From assembly GCF_018255755.1 (NCBI RefSeq), contig NZ_CP073766.1, positions 4,340,001-4,404,000 on the forward strand: DNA of 64,000 bases, written 5' to 3'. The stretch comes from Chitinophaga sp. HK235 (lineage in GTDB: Bacteria > Bacteroidota > Bacteroidia > Chitinophagales > Chitinophagaceae). Both the position numbers and the translations under genes were made by a program. Shown in pieces: positions 7,489 through 16,675 of this stretch. The notes beneath the pieces are model-generated. The model searched no databases and was not told the DNA's origin. It worked only from the letters and a program-made list of their open reading frames with translations. Each line of letters opens with the position of its first letter. Position 1 is the first letter of the stretch.

Positions 7489-8364
7489 ATGAAAAACAGA
7501 TTTTATATGCTGTTTGTGTTGATTGGGCTGTTATGCACAACTACAGCAACCGGCGCCTTTGCCCAAAGACACGGTGGTGGAGGCGGACACATGGGAGGCG
7601 GCCATATGATGGGAGGTGGCCACATGATGTCTGCACCTCATTTTTCAGCTCCCCGTGGCAATTTCTCTTCGCCCAGAGCCATTGCTCCTGTAAACAGAGG
7701 ATTTTATCATGGCTATCGCGGCCCGGTATACCATGGTGGCGTTTATTATAGCCACGGATGGTATGGACCTGGTTACCGCAGATTCTATCGGTATCGTCCT
7801 TATTACTTCCCTCCGATAGGCTTCTATGTTTCTACCCTGCCTTACGGTTACTTCGCACTCGGTACCGGGTTCGGACCTATTTACTACTATAATGGTATCT
7901 ATTACGAATCTGAAAACAACGACAACGGTTACCGCGTAGTAGACCCTCCTATGGGCGCTGCCGTTCCGGATCTGCCGGATGGCGCTTCTGAAGTACAGGT
8001 GAACGGTAACAGCTACTACGAACTGAATGGCACCTTCTATCAGGAAATCATGACTGAAAACGGACGACGCTTTAAAGTAGTAGGTAAGGATGGTAAAATC
8101 GGGGATACCGTAGTAGATCCACAGACCAACGGCAACAATAATGATAGTGGTAACATTAACAACGATAACAACAGCAACAGCAACAACAACAGTACCGCTC
8201 CGCTCCCAGGCAATATTATAAAAGACCTGCCACAGGGCAGCCGCTCCGTACAGATCAACGGACAACAGTACTTCCTGTCACCCGACGGTATGTACTATCA
8301 ACAGGTTAACACCAATAATGGCACAGGATACCAACTTGTAGGAAAGATGGATGCCGGCCAGTAA
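7489..8364 (+). CDS. DUF6515-type exported protein
   Basis: A 291-residue protein with a signal peptide (cleavage after AFAQ, residue 26) and a His/Gly-rich stretch (about 28-48: RHGGGGGHMGGGHMM...), followed by a Tyr-rich region with the YYYNGIYY pattern of the DUF6515 family near 130-140. Two related repeats follow: DLPDGASEVQVNGNSYY (about 163) and DLPQGSRSVQINGQQYF (about 245), joined by an Asn/Ser-rich linker (about 213-235). The Gly/His segment could bind metal ions, though that is inference. It is presumably periplasmic or surface exposed. Function is unknown across the family. Confidence 0.82.
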   Translation: MKNRFYMLFVLIGLLCTTTATGAFAQRHGGGGGHMGGGHMMGGGHMMSAPHFSAPRGNFSSPRAIAPVNRGFYHGYRGPVYHGGVYYSHGWYGPGYRRFYRYRPYYFPPIGFYVSTLPYGYFALGTGFGPIYYYNGIYYESENNDNGYRVVDPPMGAAVPDLPDGASEVQVNGNSYYELNGTFYQEIMTENGRRFKVVGKDGKIGDTVVDPQTNGNNNDSGNINNDNNSNSNNNSTAPLPGNIIKDLPQGSRSVQINGQQYFLSPDGMYYQQVNTNNGTGYQLVGKMDAGQ

Positions 8365-8390
8365 TTCAGGAACATTATTTACGAAGCACA

Positions 8391-8438
8391 TAACAAACAA
8401 AAGGCTGTCTCTTAAAAGAGATAGCCTTTTGTTTGTTA
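8391..8438. terminator. Bidirectional terminator between convergent genes
   Basis: A 22-bp stem (8391-8412 with 8417-8438, loop TAAA, one G.T pair) with A-rich and T-rich outer arms. It fits termination from both sides: the DUF6515 gene (+) and the TPM-domain gene (-). Confidence 0.85.
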
Positions 8439-8447
8439 TGTCGGCTT

Positions 8448-10058
8448 TTACCAGCTGCTGCTGGCACCACCGCCACCGGAAGAACCTCCGCCCCAGCTGG
8501 AAGAAGAAGATGATGATGAGGAAGACGAGGAGGAGGAAGACGAGGAGGACTCACGGATACGCGGTATCTCAAAAGTATAATCATGTATATAGGTGCAAGC
8601 AGCACAGGCATAGGTTTTGACACCCCATCCTGCCGACCTGGTGGTAGCCCGTTTTTTAGTGATCACATGGGTACACTCCAGGGTTTTATGAGTGCAGGCC
8701 GGACACTCGGCCATTTTTGTTCTCACACTGGTATAGTCGAGCACCAGTCGGTAATCGCAGGTATCACATTTCCATACGTCGTAATCCACAGAAGAAAGGT
8801 TTTCTTCTATCACCTGTGCCTTATCCAGATAAGGGTCTTCATCTGTTTCACTGAGCTTGTGCAAGGTGGTACGGCAGTGCGGACATTCATACGGATCATT
8901 GCGCATCTGGTCTAACCGGCGTTTGCGCCAGTACAGATACAACCAGAGAAAAGGCAATGGGAAAATATAACGGGCTATCCGCAGTTTATCCATCGCACGG
9001 GTCCAATCCTGCCAGCGGCCATGCCGGTCTTTTCCACGCAAAACCACGGAAGCCCTCAGCTCCATCAGCAACACCGACAGGTGTAAAAACACCGTCCAAA
9101 CCACATAATATATCAGCATGATCTGCCCGAGGTTCAGGGACCAGTGTCTTTTATAATACAGATATCCCAGCACAAAAAACGCTGTAATATGGATCAGTAA
9201 TAATCCCAGCCAGCGGGGCCGGAGAAAGGCGTTCGGCAGCTCATTCATTGCTATGGGCATGGGCTCGCCTTTCTTCTGCCCTGGCTTTTTCCCAAAAAAT
9301 ACGGACATCATTGCTGCCGATACCAGCAACCAAAAGAAGACTCCAAAAACCATCCAGCCGGTAGGTTCGGGCAGTTGAAAACCTCCTGATGGGACCTCGG
9401 CCGCCGGCGGTATGGCTGCCAGTGACTGTACCATTTCCACCGGTTCCGATGTATCCGCTTCGTTCGATGTGGTCACCGGTTTGCTGTCTGAAACAGCCAT
9501 CAACGAACTATCTTCCGGTGATGCCGGCAGCTCGTATGTTTCACTATAAGCGTAGTTGCCTTTATACAACAGGGAGGAGATGGATTTAAGTCCTTCCTGA
9601 AAAGCCTGATCATAATCACCTTTCTTGATATAAGGGATCATATAGTCCTGCTGAATACGGAAGCAGAGCACATCGGGCATATCCGCTTCCAGGCCAAAGC
9701 CTGTTTCAAATACAAGTCTGTGGGCATCTTCTACCAGCAATACCAGCAGGCCATTGTTGGTGCCGGCATTCCCTATTTTCCAGTAGTTGAACAGTTTATG
9801 CGCAAAGTCACGTGGTTCGTTATCACCAATAGAACGCAGCAGCACCATGGCAACCTGTGCTTTTCCGCCCGCATCCAGCGAGGCCAGCTGGCTATTGAGG
9901 TTGTCTGTCATCTGGCTGGAAAGGAGATGATCGGGGTTACTGATATATCCACCACCATTTTTTTTGGGGTCCGGCACATCAGCTACAGTATACTTTGTTT
10001 TTTTACTGGTACAGGACAGCAGCAGGGAAATAAAAAACAGGAACAGGACATTTCGCAT
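8448..10058 (-). CDS. TPM-domain lipoprotein with transmembrane segments and zinc ribbons
   Basis: A 536-residue protein from the ATG at 10058; this start puts the lipobox SLLLSC (Cys16) in place. A TPM domain (YgcG/Psb32 group) covers about 35-165, followed by a linker, a transmembrane segment near 235-255 and three more between about 285 and 380. The cytosolic tail has four CxxC pairs (CPHC, CDTC, CPAC, CAAC), forming two probable zinc ribbons, then a run of 18 serines and a Gly/Ser/Trp tail. Poly-Ser/Gly tails are common in Bacteroidetes TPM proteins. The family is linked to membrane-protein maintenance, but activity here is unknown. Single-gene unit, convergent with the DUF6515 gene. Confidence 0.85.
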   Translation of the reverse strand: MRNVLFLFFISLLLSCTSKKTKYTVADVPDPKKNGGGYISNPDHLLSSQMTDNLNSQLASLDAGGKAQVAMVLLRSIGDNEPRDFAHKLFNYWKIGNAGTNNGLLVLLVEDAHRLVFETGFGLEADMPDVLCFRIQQDYMIPYIKKGDYDQAFQEGLKSISSLLYKGNYAYSETYELPASPEDSSLMAVSDSKPVTTSNEADTSEPVEMVQSLAAIPPAAEVPSGGFQLPEPTGWMVFGVFFWLLVSAAMMSVFFGKKPGQKKGEPMPIAMNELPNAFLRPRWLGLLLIHITAFFVLGYLYYKRHWSLNLGQIMLIYYVVWTVFLHLSVLLMELRASVVLRGKDRHGRWQDWTRAMDKLRIARYIFPLPFLWLYLYWRKRRLDQMRNDPYECPHCRTTLHKLSETDEDPYLDKAQVIEENLSSVDYDVWKCDTCDYRLVLDYTSVRTKMAECPACTHKTLECTHVITKKRATTRSAGWGVKTYACAACTYIHDYTFEIPRIRESSSSSSSSSSSSSSSSSSWGGGSSGGGGASSSW

Positions 10059-10264
10059 TATAAGGATGATTCTGACAACAGTTAATAAAAAGCGGGCCAC
10101 TGTGCCCGGATGGATTTAAAAATACTATATTTTAGTATCTGTACGTTTTAGATATTCCGGCTGTTACCACAGTATTTTCAATGGTAATGGCAAATATTAC
10201 ATAATTTAGTGATTCTCAAAGTAGTCACCTTTTTTCACTATTACTATCATTCAATACCGCGCAC

Positions 10265-11359
10265 ATGAAAAGGTTTTTTGTATTGATTGCCCTGATCCTA
10301 CCGTTAGCTTTAAGCGCGCAGACGAAGCTTTCAGAGGCCCTTGCAGATGATTTCTCCACGAGGGTGGCACATCATTACCAGCTAAAAAATGATTCCATCT
10401 CCGGGTATATTGCCGAGCAGCTAACCCGTAGCGGTGCCGGAGGGCTGGATATCGACTCCACCATGTTTAACCTGAAAAACGACCCTACCGCCCTGGACGC
10501 AGCCCTGAAATATCTGTACCAGTACAGCGACTGTAACCGGCAACGGTTTATCAGCAATCTGCGCAGTATGAATGTGCAGGGCAACAACGTTTTTCCACTG
10601 GCCACCTATACGGCCAACAAGTATAAAAACGATACCAAAGCGCTGTTAGAGGATAAAAGCGATTTTCTGAAGACCTATACCGGCCCTGTGACTGGTAAAA
10701 CGCCGCCGGTAGCTGTTTCCGCAGCTCCTGTGGCCAGCAGCACTTCAGCAGTAGCCTCAGAGACAGCCGCTGCCGGTAGCACCACAACCGCCACAGAGAC
10801 CAACACCGCCACTCCCACAGCAGCTGTAACACCTACTGTAACGGATACACGCAACTGGGAAGTAAGGCCACTATTCCAGATCCGCAACCCGGAACAGCTG
10901 GTTGAAATGTACGGCAAGGATAATATTACCAAACGGGATGCCTCCGACCTCGCCGGCAACAAAGAAGGAGAAGCCTATGTGATCTATCCCGACAGCGACG
11001 ATGAACTGGAAATACAGTTCGACGGGGAAAACGGTAACATCCTCACTTTCTCCCACTTCCCCTCCAAATGGAAATCGCCCTATGGCATCAAAGCCGGCGA
11101 CCCGCTGGACAAACTGTCCAAAGTAAACGGCCGTCCCTTTAAAATCAATGGTTTTGAATGGACCAATGGAGGCCTGGTAAGCGACTGGCAAGGTGGTGCC
11201 CTGCAAGGCAAAGGCGTGACCATCCTGCTCAAAGCCAACAATACCGGCGATCCCAAACAATACGACCAGGTGACCGGCGACAAAACCCTGCGCTCTGACC
11301 TCCCCGTATTAAAAAAACTGGATGTCATTATCCAGTCGGTAGCCTTCAAAAGCAACTAA
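10265..11359 (+). CDS. Exported protein of unknown function with Ala/Thr-rich linker
   Basis: A 364-residue protein with a signal peptide (cut after ALSAQ, near residue 19). A helical N-terminal domain (20-140) contains one Cys in YSDCNRQRF. A low-complexity Ala/Thr/Ser linker (about 143-195) leads to a beta-rich C-terminal domain (200-364) with NWEVRPLFQIRNPEQLVEMYG at its start. I do not recognise either domain. The layout suggests two periplasmic modules joined by a flexible linker. It ends just before a strong terminator and appears monocistronic. The 206 bp upstream hold two short hairpins (10093-10108 and 10122-10138) but no gene. Confidence 0.75.
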   Translation: MKRFFVLIALILPLALSAQTKLSEALADDFSTRVAHHYQLKNDSISGYIAEQLTRSGAGGLDIDSTMFNLKNDPTALDAALKYLYQYSDCNRQRFISNLRSMNVQGNNVFPLATYTANKYKNDTKALLEDKSDFLKTYTGPVTGKTPPVAVSAAPVASSTSAVASETAAAGSTTTATETNTATPTAAVTPTVTDTRNWEVRPLFQIRNPEQLVEMYGKDNITKRDASDLAGNKEGEAYVIYPDSDDELEIQFDGENGNILTFSHFPSKWKSPYGIKAGDPLDKLSKVNGRPFKINGFEWTNGGLVSDWQGGALQGKGVTILLKANNTGDPKQYDQVTGDKTLRSDLPVLKKLDVIIQSVAFKSN

Positions 11360-11377
11360 CATCTACTTCTTCATACA

Positions 11378-11426
11378 CACAAAGACCCGGGCAGTATCCA
11401 AACTTTGCCCGGGTCTTTGTGCTTTT
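11378..11426 (+). terminator. Intrinsic terminator
   Basis: A 16-bp stem, CACAAAGACCCGGGCA (11378-11393) with TGCCCGGGTCTTTGTG (11406-11421), 12-nt loop, followed by CTTTT. It ends the unknown exported-protein gene. Confidence 0.85.
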
Positions 11427-11457
11427 ATCCGCCGGTATTTTTTTCTATCTTGTTTGA

Positions 11458-11913
11458 ATGAAAAACACGATTCTTCTTCTTTTCTTTGCCATCATGGGAA
11501 TTTCCACGAGCATTCAAGCACAGACAAAAAAATATCCGTCACTCAACCACATCGCTATCTATGTAGTCAACCTGGAAAGCAGTACCACCTTTTACCGTGA
11601 TGTAATAGGGCTGGAAGTGATGGATGAACCTTTTAAAGACGGGCGCCACAGCTGGTTTAGAGTAGGTGAACACAGCCAGCTGCATATCATTTCAGGAGCT
11701 GCCAAAGCAACAGAGCATCCCAAAGACACCCACCTCTGCTTCAGCCTGCCTTCCATGAAAGCGTTTATTGCCGTACTGGAGAAAAATCATATTACGTATG
11801 AAGACTGGCCCGGCAGACCCAATACCATCAATAAAAGGGTAGATGGCGTACAACAGATTTATTTCCGGGATCCCGATGGTTACTGGATTGAAATCAATGA
11901 CGATAAATACTAG
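11458..11913 (+). CDS. Exported VOC (glyoxalase/dioxygenase-fold) protein
   Basis: A 151-residue single-domain vicinal-oxygen-chelate protein preceded by a signal peptide (cut after SIQAQ, residue 22), which is unusual because most VOC enzymes are cytosolic. Likely metal-site residues are His in LNHIAIYV (about 32), His in DTHLCFSL (about 92) and Glu in YWIEIND (about 146). The central TFYRDVIGLEV and FRDPDGYWIEI patterns are typical of the glyoxalase/bleomycin-resistance group. VOC members include glyoxalase I, epimerases, extradiol dioxygenases and resistance proteins, so the reaction is not known. It lies tail to tail with the anti-sigma-like gene, with no gap between stop codons. Confidence 0.85.
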   Translation: MKNTILLLFFAIMGISTSIQAQTKKYPSLNHIAIYVVNLESSTTFYRDVIGLEVMDEPFKDGRHSWFRVGEHSQLHIISGAAKATEHPKDTHLCFSLPSMKAFIAVLEKNHITYEDWPGRPNTINKRVDGVQQIYFRDPDGYWIEINDDKY

Positions 11914-12645
11914 TTATTTCAGCTCTTTTTCGAGCGCGGCCGCTTTACCCGCTATAGCCGCGTCTGCAGGTATTTTGCGCAGCCATGCCAGGGCATCTTT
12001 TTTGTCCTGCTGCTGCGCATAATACAATGCGGTATAAAAAGCAGCATCATATTTAAAGAGTGATGCACCCCGGAATACCTGATCCAGATCGTTCAGCCCG
12101 TCAGGAATGGCGCCGGAACGCAGCCGGGCAATACCGCGGTAAAACAAAGCGGTAGCACTGCTACTGTCTGCCCGCAGGTACTGGTCGAGGATAGGAACGG
12201 CTTTATCGTAAGCCTGCTCATTAAAAAAAAGCGCGGCCGACTGCAACAGGGAATCCTGATTGCTACCCCGTTCCACAGACACCTGCATATCGATATGGCC
12301 ATAGGTGCCCATATAATCTGTTTTTCCCGTATGCCGCAATAACAGTATCACCATCACAATGGCAGCCGCTCCCGCCGCTGCCGCCACCAGTCGTCTGATA
12401 GCAATGACCTTTCCGGAAGGACCGAAAAACTCCTGCCGGCGCCGTTTCAGCTCCCTGCGCAGCTCAGCAGCATGGACATCTTCCGGCAGCCGCTGTGATA
12501 ATGTTTCCTTCAGCAGCTGATAAGTAGACACCGCCGCAGATAACTCAGAATCTTCTGCCATAGCAGCCACAAAACGCCGCCGCTCTTCCGGCAGCATATC
12601 ATCTTCTACAAAACGGATAACATCTTCGTTACTATAAGCCCCCAT
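11914..12645 (-). CDS. TPR-containing membrane protein, probable anti-sigma factor
   Basis: A 243-residue protein with a cytosolic helical N-terminus (1-80: NEDVIRFVEDDMLPEERRRF..., like anti-sigma ASD segments), one transmembrane helix (about 85-105, LVAAAAGAAAIVMVILLL) and two to three TPR-like repeats on the far side (about 135-240; ALFFNEQAYDKAVPILDQYL, ATALFYRGIARLRSGAIPDG). It follows the ECF sigma gene on the same strand. Chitinophagaceae commonly pair such a protein with a sigma factor, so I infer it restrains that sigma factor and responds to a periplasmic signal through the TPRs. The start ATG at 12645 lies directly beside a TGAT-phased repeat in the 109-bp gap between the two genes. 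Confidence 0.75.
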   Translation of the reverse strand: MGAYSNEDVIRFVEDDMLPEERRRFVAAMAEDSELSAAVSTYQLLKETLSQRLPEDVHAAELRRELKRRRQEFFGPSGKVIAIRRLVAAAAGAAAIVMVILLLRHTGKTDYMGTYGHIDMQVSVERGSNQDSLLQSAALFFNEQAYDKAVPILDQYLRADSSSATALFYRGIARLRSGAIPDGLNDLDQVFRGASLFKYDAAFYTALYYAQQQDKKDALAWLRKIPADAAIAGKAAALEKELK

Positions 12646-12649
12646 AAAC

Positions 12650-12683
12650 CTGTGATTAGTGTGATTTTACTGATTCTTCTGAT
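12650..12683 (+). repeat. Dispersed TGAT-phased repeat copy
   Basis: TGAT occurs at 9-nt spacing (TGATTAGTG, TGATTTTAC, TGATTCTTC, TGAT). It aligns with the right inverted-repeat arm at 2023-2060 (reverse complement), sharing most bases with two one-base gaps. It sits between the sigma and anti-sigma genes. Confidence 0.6.
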
Positions 12684-12754
12684 GAGAGAAGACCGATACG
12701 AACCTGTAAGAAGACCGATGCGGACTGTGCGTGAAGGTCCTTGCGGATTCAGCA

Positions 12755-13318
12755 TTACAGCCTGGTTTGTTGTTTCTGTACATATGATAACAACGTTGCC
12801 ATACATTCGGATTTCTTTTTTCGCAAATAACCATAAGTTACGCCCATGGCCTGTGCTATCTGTTCCTGTGCTTCTCCGGCCAGGTAACGCCCGAGTATTT
12901 CCCGGCATTTTTCCCCTAACCTGGCAAACTGTTCCAGGAACATTCCGGCCTGCGCTTCCTCCTGCACCACCTTTTCCGCCGCGGCAAAAACATCTTCTCC
13001 TACATCATATAAATCGTCGAGCTTTTTTGTTACCGGCTGACGGCCTCTTTTTTTCAGCTCATTAAGCCACTTCCGTTTACAGATCAACAGGAAAAATGGT
13101 TCAAAAGGGCAGGTTAGCCGCAGCTCCTTATGCCGGGCCTGATGGTACAGATCCATAATAGCCTCCTGAAAAATATCGGCCGCATCTTCATCCGACCCCT
13201 GGTGCTGTGTAATAAATCGCCTGATTTTTCCGGCAAAACGCTCATAGATTTCCTGTACCAGCCTGGTGTCGTTGCTGAGCAGACCATCAAGATACCGCTG
13301 ATCGGGGTGAGTAGTCAT
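12755..13318 (-). CDS. ECF-like RNA polymerase sigma factor
   Basis: A 187-residue sigma-70 family protein. Region 2 is visible at about 20-85 (LVQEIYERFAGKIRRF..., EDAADIFQEAIMDLY), and region 4 near 135-180 (CREILGRYLAGEAQEQIAQAMGVTYGYLRKKKSECM), an HTH with a YLRKKKSEC recognition helix. The Met at 13318 is preferred because the preceding 13 codons to 13357 carry no sigma-like sequence. It would direct RNA polymerase to a small promoter set. Downstream comes the TPR anti-sigma-like protein; divergently transcribed are the lipoprotein, PKD and CHAT genes, which I infer may be among its targets. Confidence 0.85.
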   Translation of the reverse strand: MTTHPDQRYLDGLLSNDTRLVQEIYERFAGKIRRFITQHQGSDEDAADIFQEAIMDLYHQARHKELRLTCPFEPFFLLICKRKWLNELKKRGRQPVTKKLDDLYDVGEDVFAAAEKVVQEEAQAGMFLEQFARLGEKCREILGRYLAGEAQEQIAQAMGVTYGYLRKKKSECMATLLSYVQKQQTRL

Positions 13319-13465
13319 CAGAGATGGATTTGCATTTGGTTGACAAGTATACTGCACCTAAAGTACATCATTCCAAAAATATTTTTTTCAAACAGGGGTA
13401 ACAAAAGTAAAAAACGGTTGATCTACCTGTAAACAAGCAAAAATTCATCATCAAAAACAGATAAT

Positions 13466-14551
13466 ATGAAAACGCTCTTTCTACGCCCTGTCCTTGGTTT
13501 ACTGGCTGCCACCCTTGTTGTATCTTCCTGCAAAAGAAACAACACCGAGTTACCCGATCTCCAGAAAGGAGTTGACGGGAAAATGCTCTCCGACCTGCTG
13601 CAGAGCCGCGCCCCCCAGTTCGAAACATTCTCCGTGGACGCTGCCGCCGGTGGAGTATTAACCACCGCCAAAGGAACAAAATTCACTATACCAGCTAATA
13701 TATTCACTACAGCCGGCGGGGCACCTGTTACCGGCGCTGTTTCTATCACCATCCGGGAAATCAGGGACGCAAGCAGTATGATACTGGCCGATAAGCCCAC
13801 CACCACCAGTGATGGCCGTATCCTGATATCATACGGAGAGTTTTTTGTTCAGGCAAAACAAAACAATCAGAACCTGGTGATACAACGCGGCAACAATGAT
13901 GGCATCAGAGCACAGGTGCCCGCCAAGCCGGCCAACGGCCAGCGTGAAGTGCCTATGTGGACCGGCGACACGACTGTCACCTATTCACTCAATGGATACA
14001 GCTATATTAACCAACCGATCACTGTCACCTCCCAGGTATCTGTCAACAAAGGCATCCTGTGGAACCAGAACGCCAGCAGCTATGCATTGTTCAACTCCAC
14101 CAACGGCACTATGGATTTCCGGCTCGACAGTCTGATCAGATGGATCAACTGTGATGCACTTTATTCCAACCCTAACCCCAAAACAACTGTGATGGCCTAT
14201 TTCACCAATCACTTCAACTCCGAAACCGGCAGCATGTACAGCGGAGAACAGCCCAGCATGTTGTTTTTCAAGCCCCGCAATCAGAACACATTGATCAAGT
14301 TCTATAACGTTATTCTCACCCCTCCTGCTGGCAAAGAAGGCTTCCATAGCTATCAAAACTCCATCCCCATCGGGCAGGAAGGCACTTTTCTCGCTATCAG
14401 CGCTGTCAACGGACAATTCTATGCGGAACAGAAAGATGTCACCATTGCTGCACCGGATAGCGGCAACAACTACACCACTGTGAGCTTCAACCTGCAACCG
14501 GTAGACGCCAACGCCTTACTGGCATTGATCAACAGCATGAATACAAAGTAG
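13466..14551 (+). CDS. Lipoprotein with N-terminal beta-sandwich domain, unknown function
   Basis: A 361-residue protein with a lipoprotein signal peptide (VVSSC, Cys22). Residues 60-130 (GGVLTTAKGTKFTIPANIF..., GEFFVQA) match the ZU5-like beta domain at the start of many Bacteroidetes surface lipoproteins. The remaining 230 residues are beta-rich with repeated Tyr/Asn/Gly and no motif I recognise. It is first of a run of same-strand genes continuing with the PKD and CHAT proteins, but a terminator-like hairpin follows it, so it may be transcribed alone as well. It starts 147 bp from the divergent sigma gene. Probably exposed at the outer membrane surface. Confidence 0.75.
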   Translation: MKTLFLRPVLGLLAATLVVSSCKRNNTELPDLQKGVDGKMLSDLLQSRAPQFETFSVDAAAGGVLTTAKGTKFTIPANIFTTAGGAPVTGAVSITIREIRDASSMILADKPTTTSDGRILISYGEFFVQAKQNNQNLVIQRGNNDGIRAQVPAKPANGQREVPMWTGDTTVTYSLNGYSYINQPITVTSQVSVNKGILWNQNASSYALFNSTNGTMDFRLDSLIRWINCDALYSNPNPKTTVMAYFTNHFNSETGSMYSGEQPSMLFFKPRNQNTLIKFYNVILTPPAGKEGFHSYQNSIPIGQEGTFLAISAVNGQFYAEQKDVTIAAPDSGNNYTTVSFNLQPVDANALLALINSMNTK

Positions 14552-14584
14552 CAGGCCTCTTATCCGTTTACATGTACTCCAGGC

Positions 14585-14623
14585 GCAATAAGTCAATCTA
14601 CCGGTTGACTTATTGCCTTTTTT
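14585..14623 (+). terminator. Intrinsic terminator
   Basis: A 12-bp stem GCAATAAGTCAA (14585-14596) with TTGACTTATTGC (14605-14616), loop TCTACCGG, followed by a CTTTTTT run. It lies between the lipoprotein and PKD-protein genes. Confidence 0.8.
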
Positions 14624-14661
14624 GCTGATATTTATAGCACAGTTGATAATCCCCTTACTTT

Positions 14662-16653
14662 ATGCAAAAGACCTTCGTCGCTGTCACATTTTTTTTCCTA
14701 TGGCATCTTATCTGCCCGGCACAGTCGCGGCAACAGCCGTTGCCACCGCCTTTCCCGCAAGATACCATACCGGCGGAGATCAGCGTACAAGGCAGCGATG
14801 ACAGCCTGGTGCTTGCACCCGCGCTGCGTCCCCTGCGACAGATAGCCGGCGCGCCCGGCGCCTTCTACACCTACTTCTGGGAGATGGGCGACGGTACCTT
14901 CAGCTTCAGCAAAAATCCAGTATTACAATATGCTGATACCGGCACCTATCAGGTAAGGCTATACGCTACCAACAACTACGACGATGGTAAAGCTCCTCCT
15001 ACCCGGCCCAGACCTATCAAAATCAAAAAGCCGGTAAAAAACAGTAACTGGGCCTCCCACTTTTTCCGTGGTGGAGGTAACATAGAAATGAAGACCAACC
15101 GCAATCCCAGGCCCGGCGAGCATTTCATGACCCTGATCGGTTACCGCAACCTGTCTGGCGATGTGGGCAGCGGCTCGCTGGTGCTCTTTTACAATGAAAA
15201 ACAATTCGGACGCGATGGTTTTCAGCTCGCCGAAAAAAGAAGTTACCATGGAGAAGACAGCAGCTCCATGCAGTCGCTGATGGCCCGGCTGTACCTCGCA
15301 GACAACCACCCCGAAACAGCCATCGCCAAAGGCCCCGCAGCTAATATCACTACCGGCAGCGAAGCCGCCCGCAGCATGGTACAGTCCATGCTGAGCACCT
15401 ACAGCGGACATACCGTTTTACACTACAGTAATGCCAACACCAGCCAGGAACATTTTCTTTTCGCAGAGATGTACACCCTGCCGGAGATGATACAGGACAC
15501 CAACGCCACCGTAACCATGACTGCCATGCTGATACCAGACAATCCTGCCTTGCTGCCGGAGACGTATCAGCTGGAAATGGCCGTAGTAGCCTCCCACGAC
15601 CCTAACCGCTTTCAATTGAAACGACACCGTATCAATTACCGTTTTATGGGTAAGAAAAAAGAGCTGACCTATAAAATCCAGTTCCAGAATACCGGTAAAG
15701 GTCCTGCTAAAAAAGTGGCCATCGGTATCGCCGTTCCCCGCCAGTTGAATACAGAAACAGTGAAACTACTGGAAGTAAGCCCGGCCTGTATACACTGTGA
15801 TTCCGCCTATGCGCAACAGAGCTGTATCGACACTATCCGTACCCGTGACAGCCTTTACTTTGTGTTCCGTAACATCTACCTCCCGGGTCTGCAGCAGGAA
15901 GGCGTTACAGACGAAGACTCCACCAAAGGGTATGTACGATATGCGCTGATGTTTAAAAAGAAGCCCCGCAAAATTCCTTTCAGCAGCAGCGCCGCCATCA
16001 TCTTCGATAAGAACGAACCCATTTACACCAACAGGGCCACCGCCCGTTTTATCAAAGGCATCTCCCCGGCTATCATTGCCGGTTACAATTTTTCACCAGG
16101 CAACAGGGACCGTACCTTACAAGGTCCTATACAACTGGGCGTAGCCCTGGCACCCTTTGCACCCGACCGGCCCTATTTTCAGGGAGAAGCCTATGCAGTA
16201 CTCCTCGAAAAAGAAACCATCGACGAAGTGCTGACCCGCGATAAAAGGGATACCGTGATAGGCAGGCAGCCTTATCTGATTGCCGGCCGTGGCAGGCAGG
16301 CGACCATCAGCCGCAATTCCCTGCAGCTGGTTCCGTTGCATTTCCGGTATAATATCAACCGCTGGCTGGCCATCGGTGCAGGAGCCATGGCACAGGTTTA
16401 TATCTCCTCTCAAACCACCACCCAGTCCAATGTCTACCTGACCGATCCGCAACAAACACAGGTTATCATCAGAACTGTCAATACGCAGGAACGGGAACCT
16501 GTACAGTGGCTGGGCAGCTTTAACGCCGCTCCTTTTGCCGATATACAACTGGGCAGGGTAAAAACCGGTCCAGCACTGGGTTTGCGTTATCTGCGGCAAC
16601 TCAGCGGAGATACGCCCAATCGTTTATTCGTATATGCAACCTATAAACTGTAA
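14662..16653 (+). CDS. PKD-domain exported protein with possible outer-membrane barrel end
   Basis: A 663-residue protein with a signal peptide (residues 1-21, ICPAQ). Residues 45-122 form a PKD domain (FYTYFWEMGDGTFSFSKNP, ADTGTYQVRLYATN). A long beta-rich middle (130-480) contains a segment near 330-380 (YKIQFQNTGKGPAKKVAIGI) that resembles DUF11-like adhesin repeats, with Cys pairs in CIHCDSAY. The last 170 residues alternate polar and hydrophobic residues and end in VYATYKL, like a small outer-membrane barrel. It ends 22 bp before the CHAT protease gene, so the two are almost surely co-transcribed. I infer it could be an extracytoplasmic partner or substrate of that protease. Confidence 0.75.
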   Translation: MQKTFVAVTFFFLWHLICPAQSRQQPLPPPFPQDTIPAEISVQGSDDSLVLAPALRPLRQIAGAPGAFYTYFWEMGDGTFSFSKNPVLQYADTGTYQVRLYATNNYDDGKAPPTRPRPIKIKKPVKNSNWASHFFRGGGNIEMKTNRNPRPGEHFMTLIGYRNLSGDVGSGSLVLFYNEKQFGRDGFQLAEKRSYHGEDSSSMQSLMARLYLADNHPETAIAKGPAANITTGSEAARSMVQSMLSTYSGHTVLHYSNANTSQEHFLFAEMYTLPEMIQDTNATVTMTAMLIPDNPALLPETYQLEMAVVASHDPNRFQLKRHRINYRFMGKKKELTYKIQFQNTGKGPAKKVAIGIAVPRQLNTETVKLLEVSPACIHCDSAYAQQSCIDTIRTRDSLYFVFRNIYLPGLQQEGVTDEDSTKGYVRYALMFKKKPRKIPFSSSAAIIFDKNEPIYTNRATARFIKGISPAIIAGYNFSPGNRDRTLQGPIQLGVALAPFAPDRPYFQGEAYAVLLEKETIDEVLTRDKRDTVIGRQPYLIAGRGRQATISRNSLQLVPLHFRYNINRWLAIGAGAMAQVYISSQTTTQSNVYLTDPQQTQVIIRTVNTQEREPVQWLGSFNAAPFADIQLGRVKTGPALGLRYLRQLSGDTPNRLFVYATYKL

Positions 16654-16675
16654 TAAATCATAACTTCAGCCCCTG

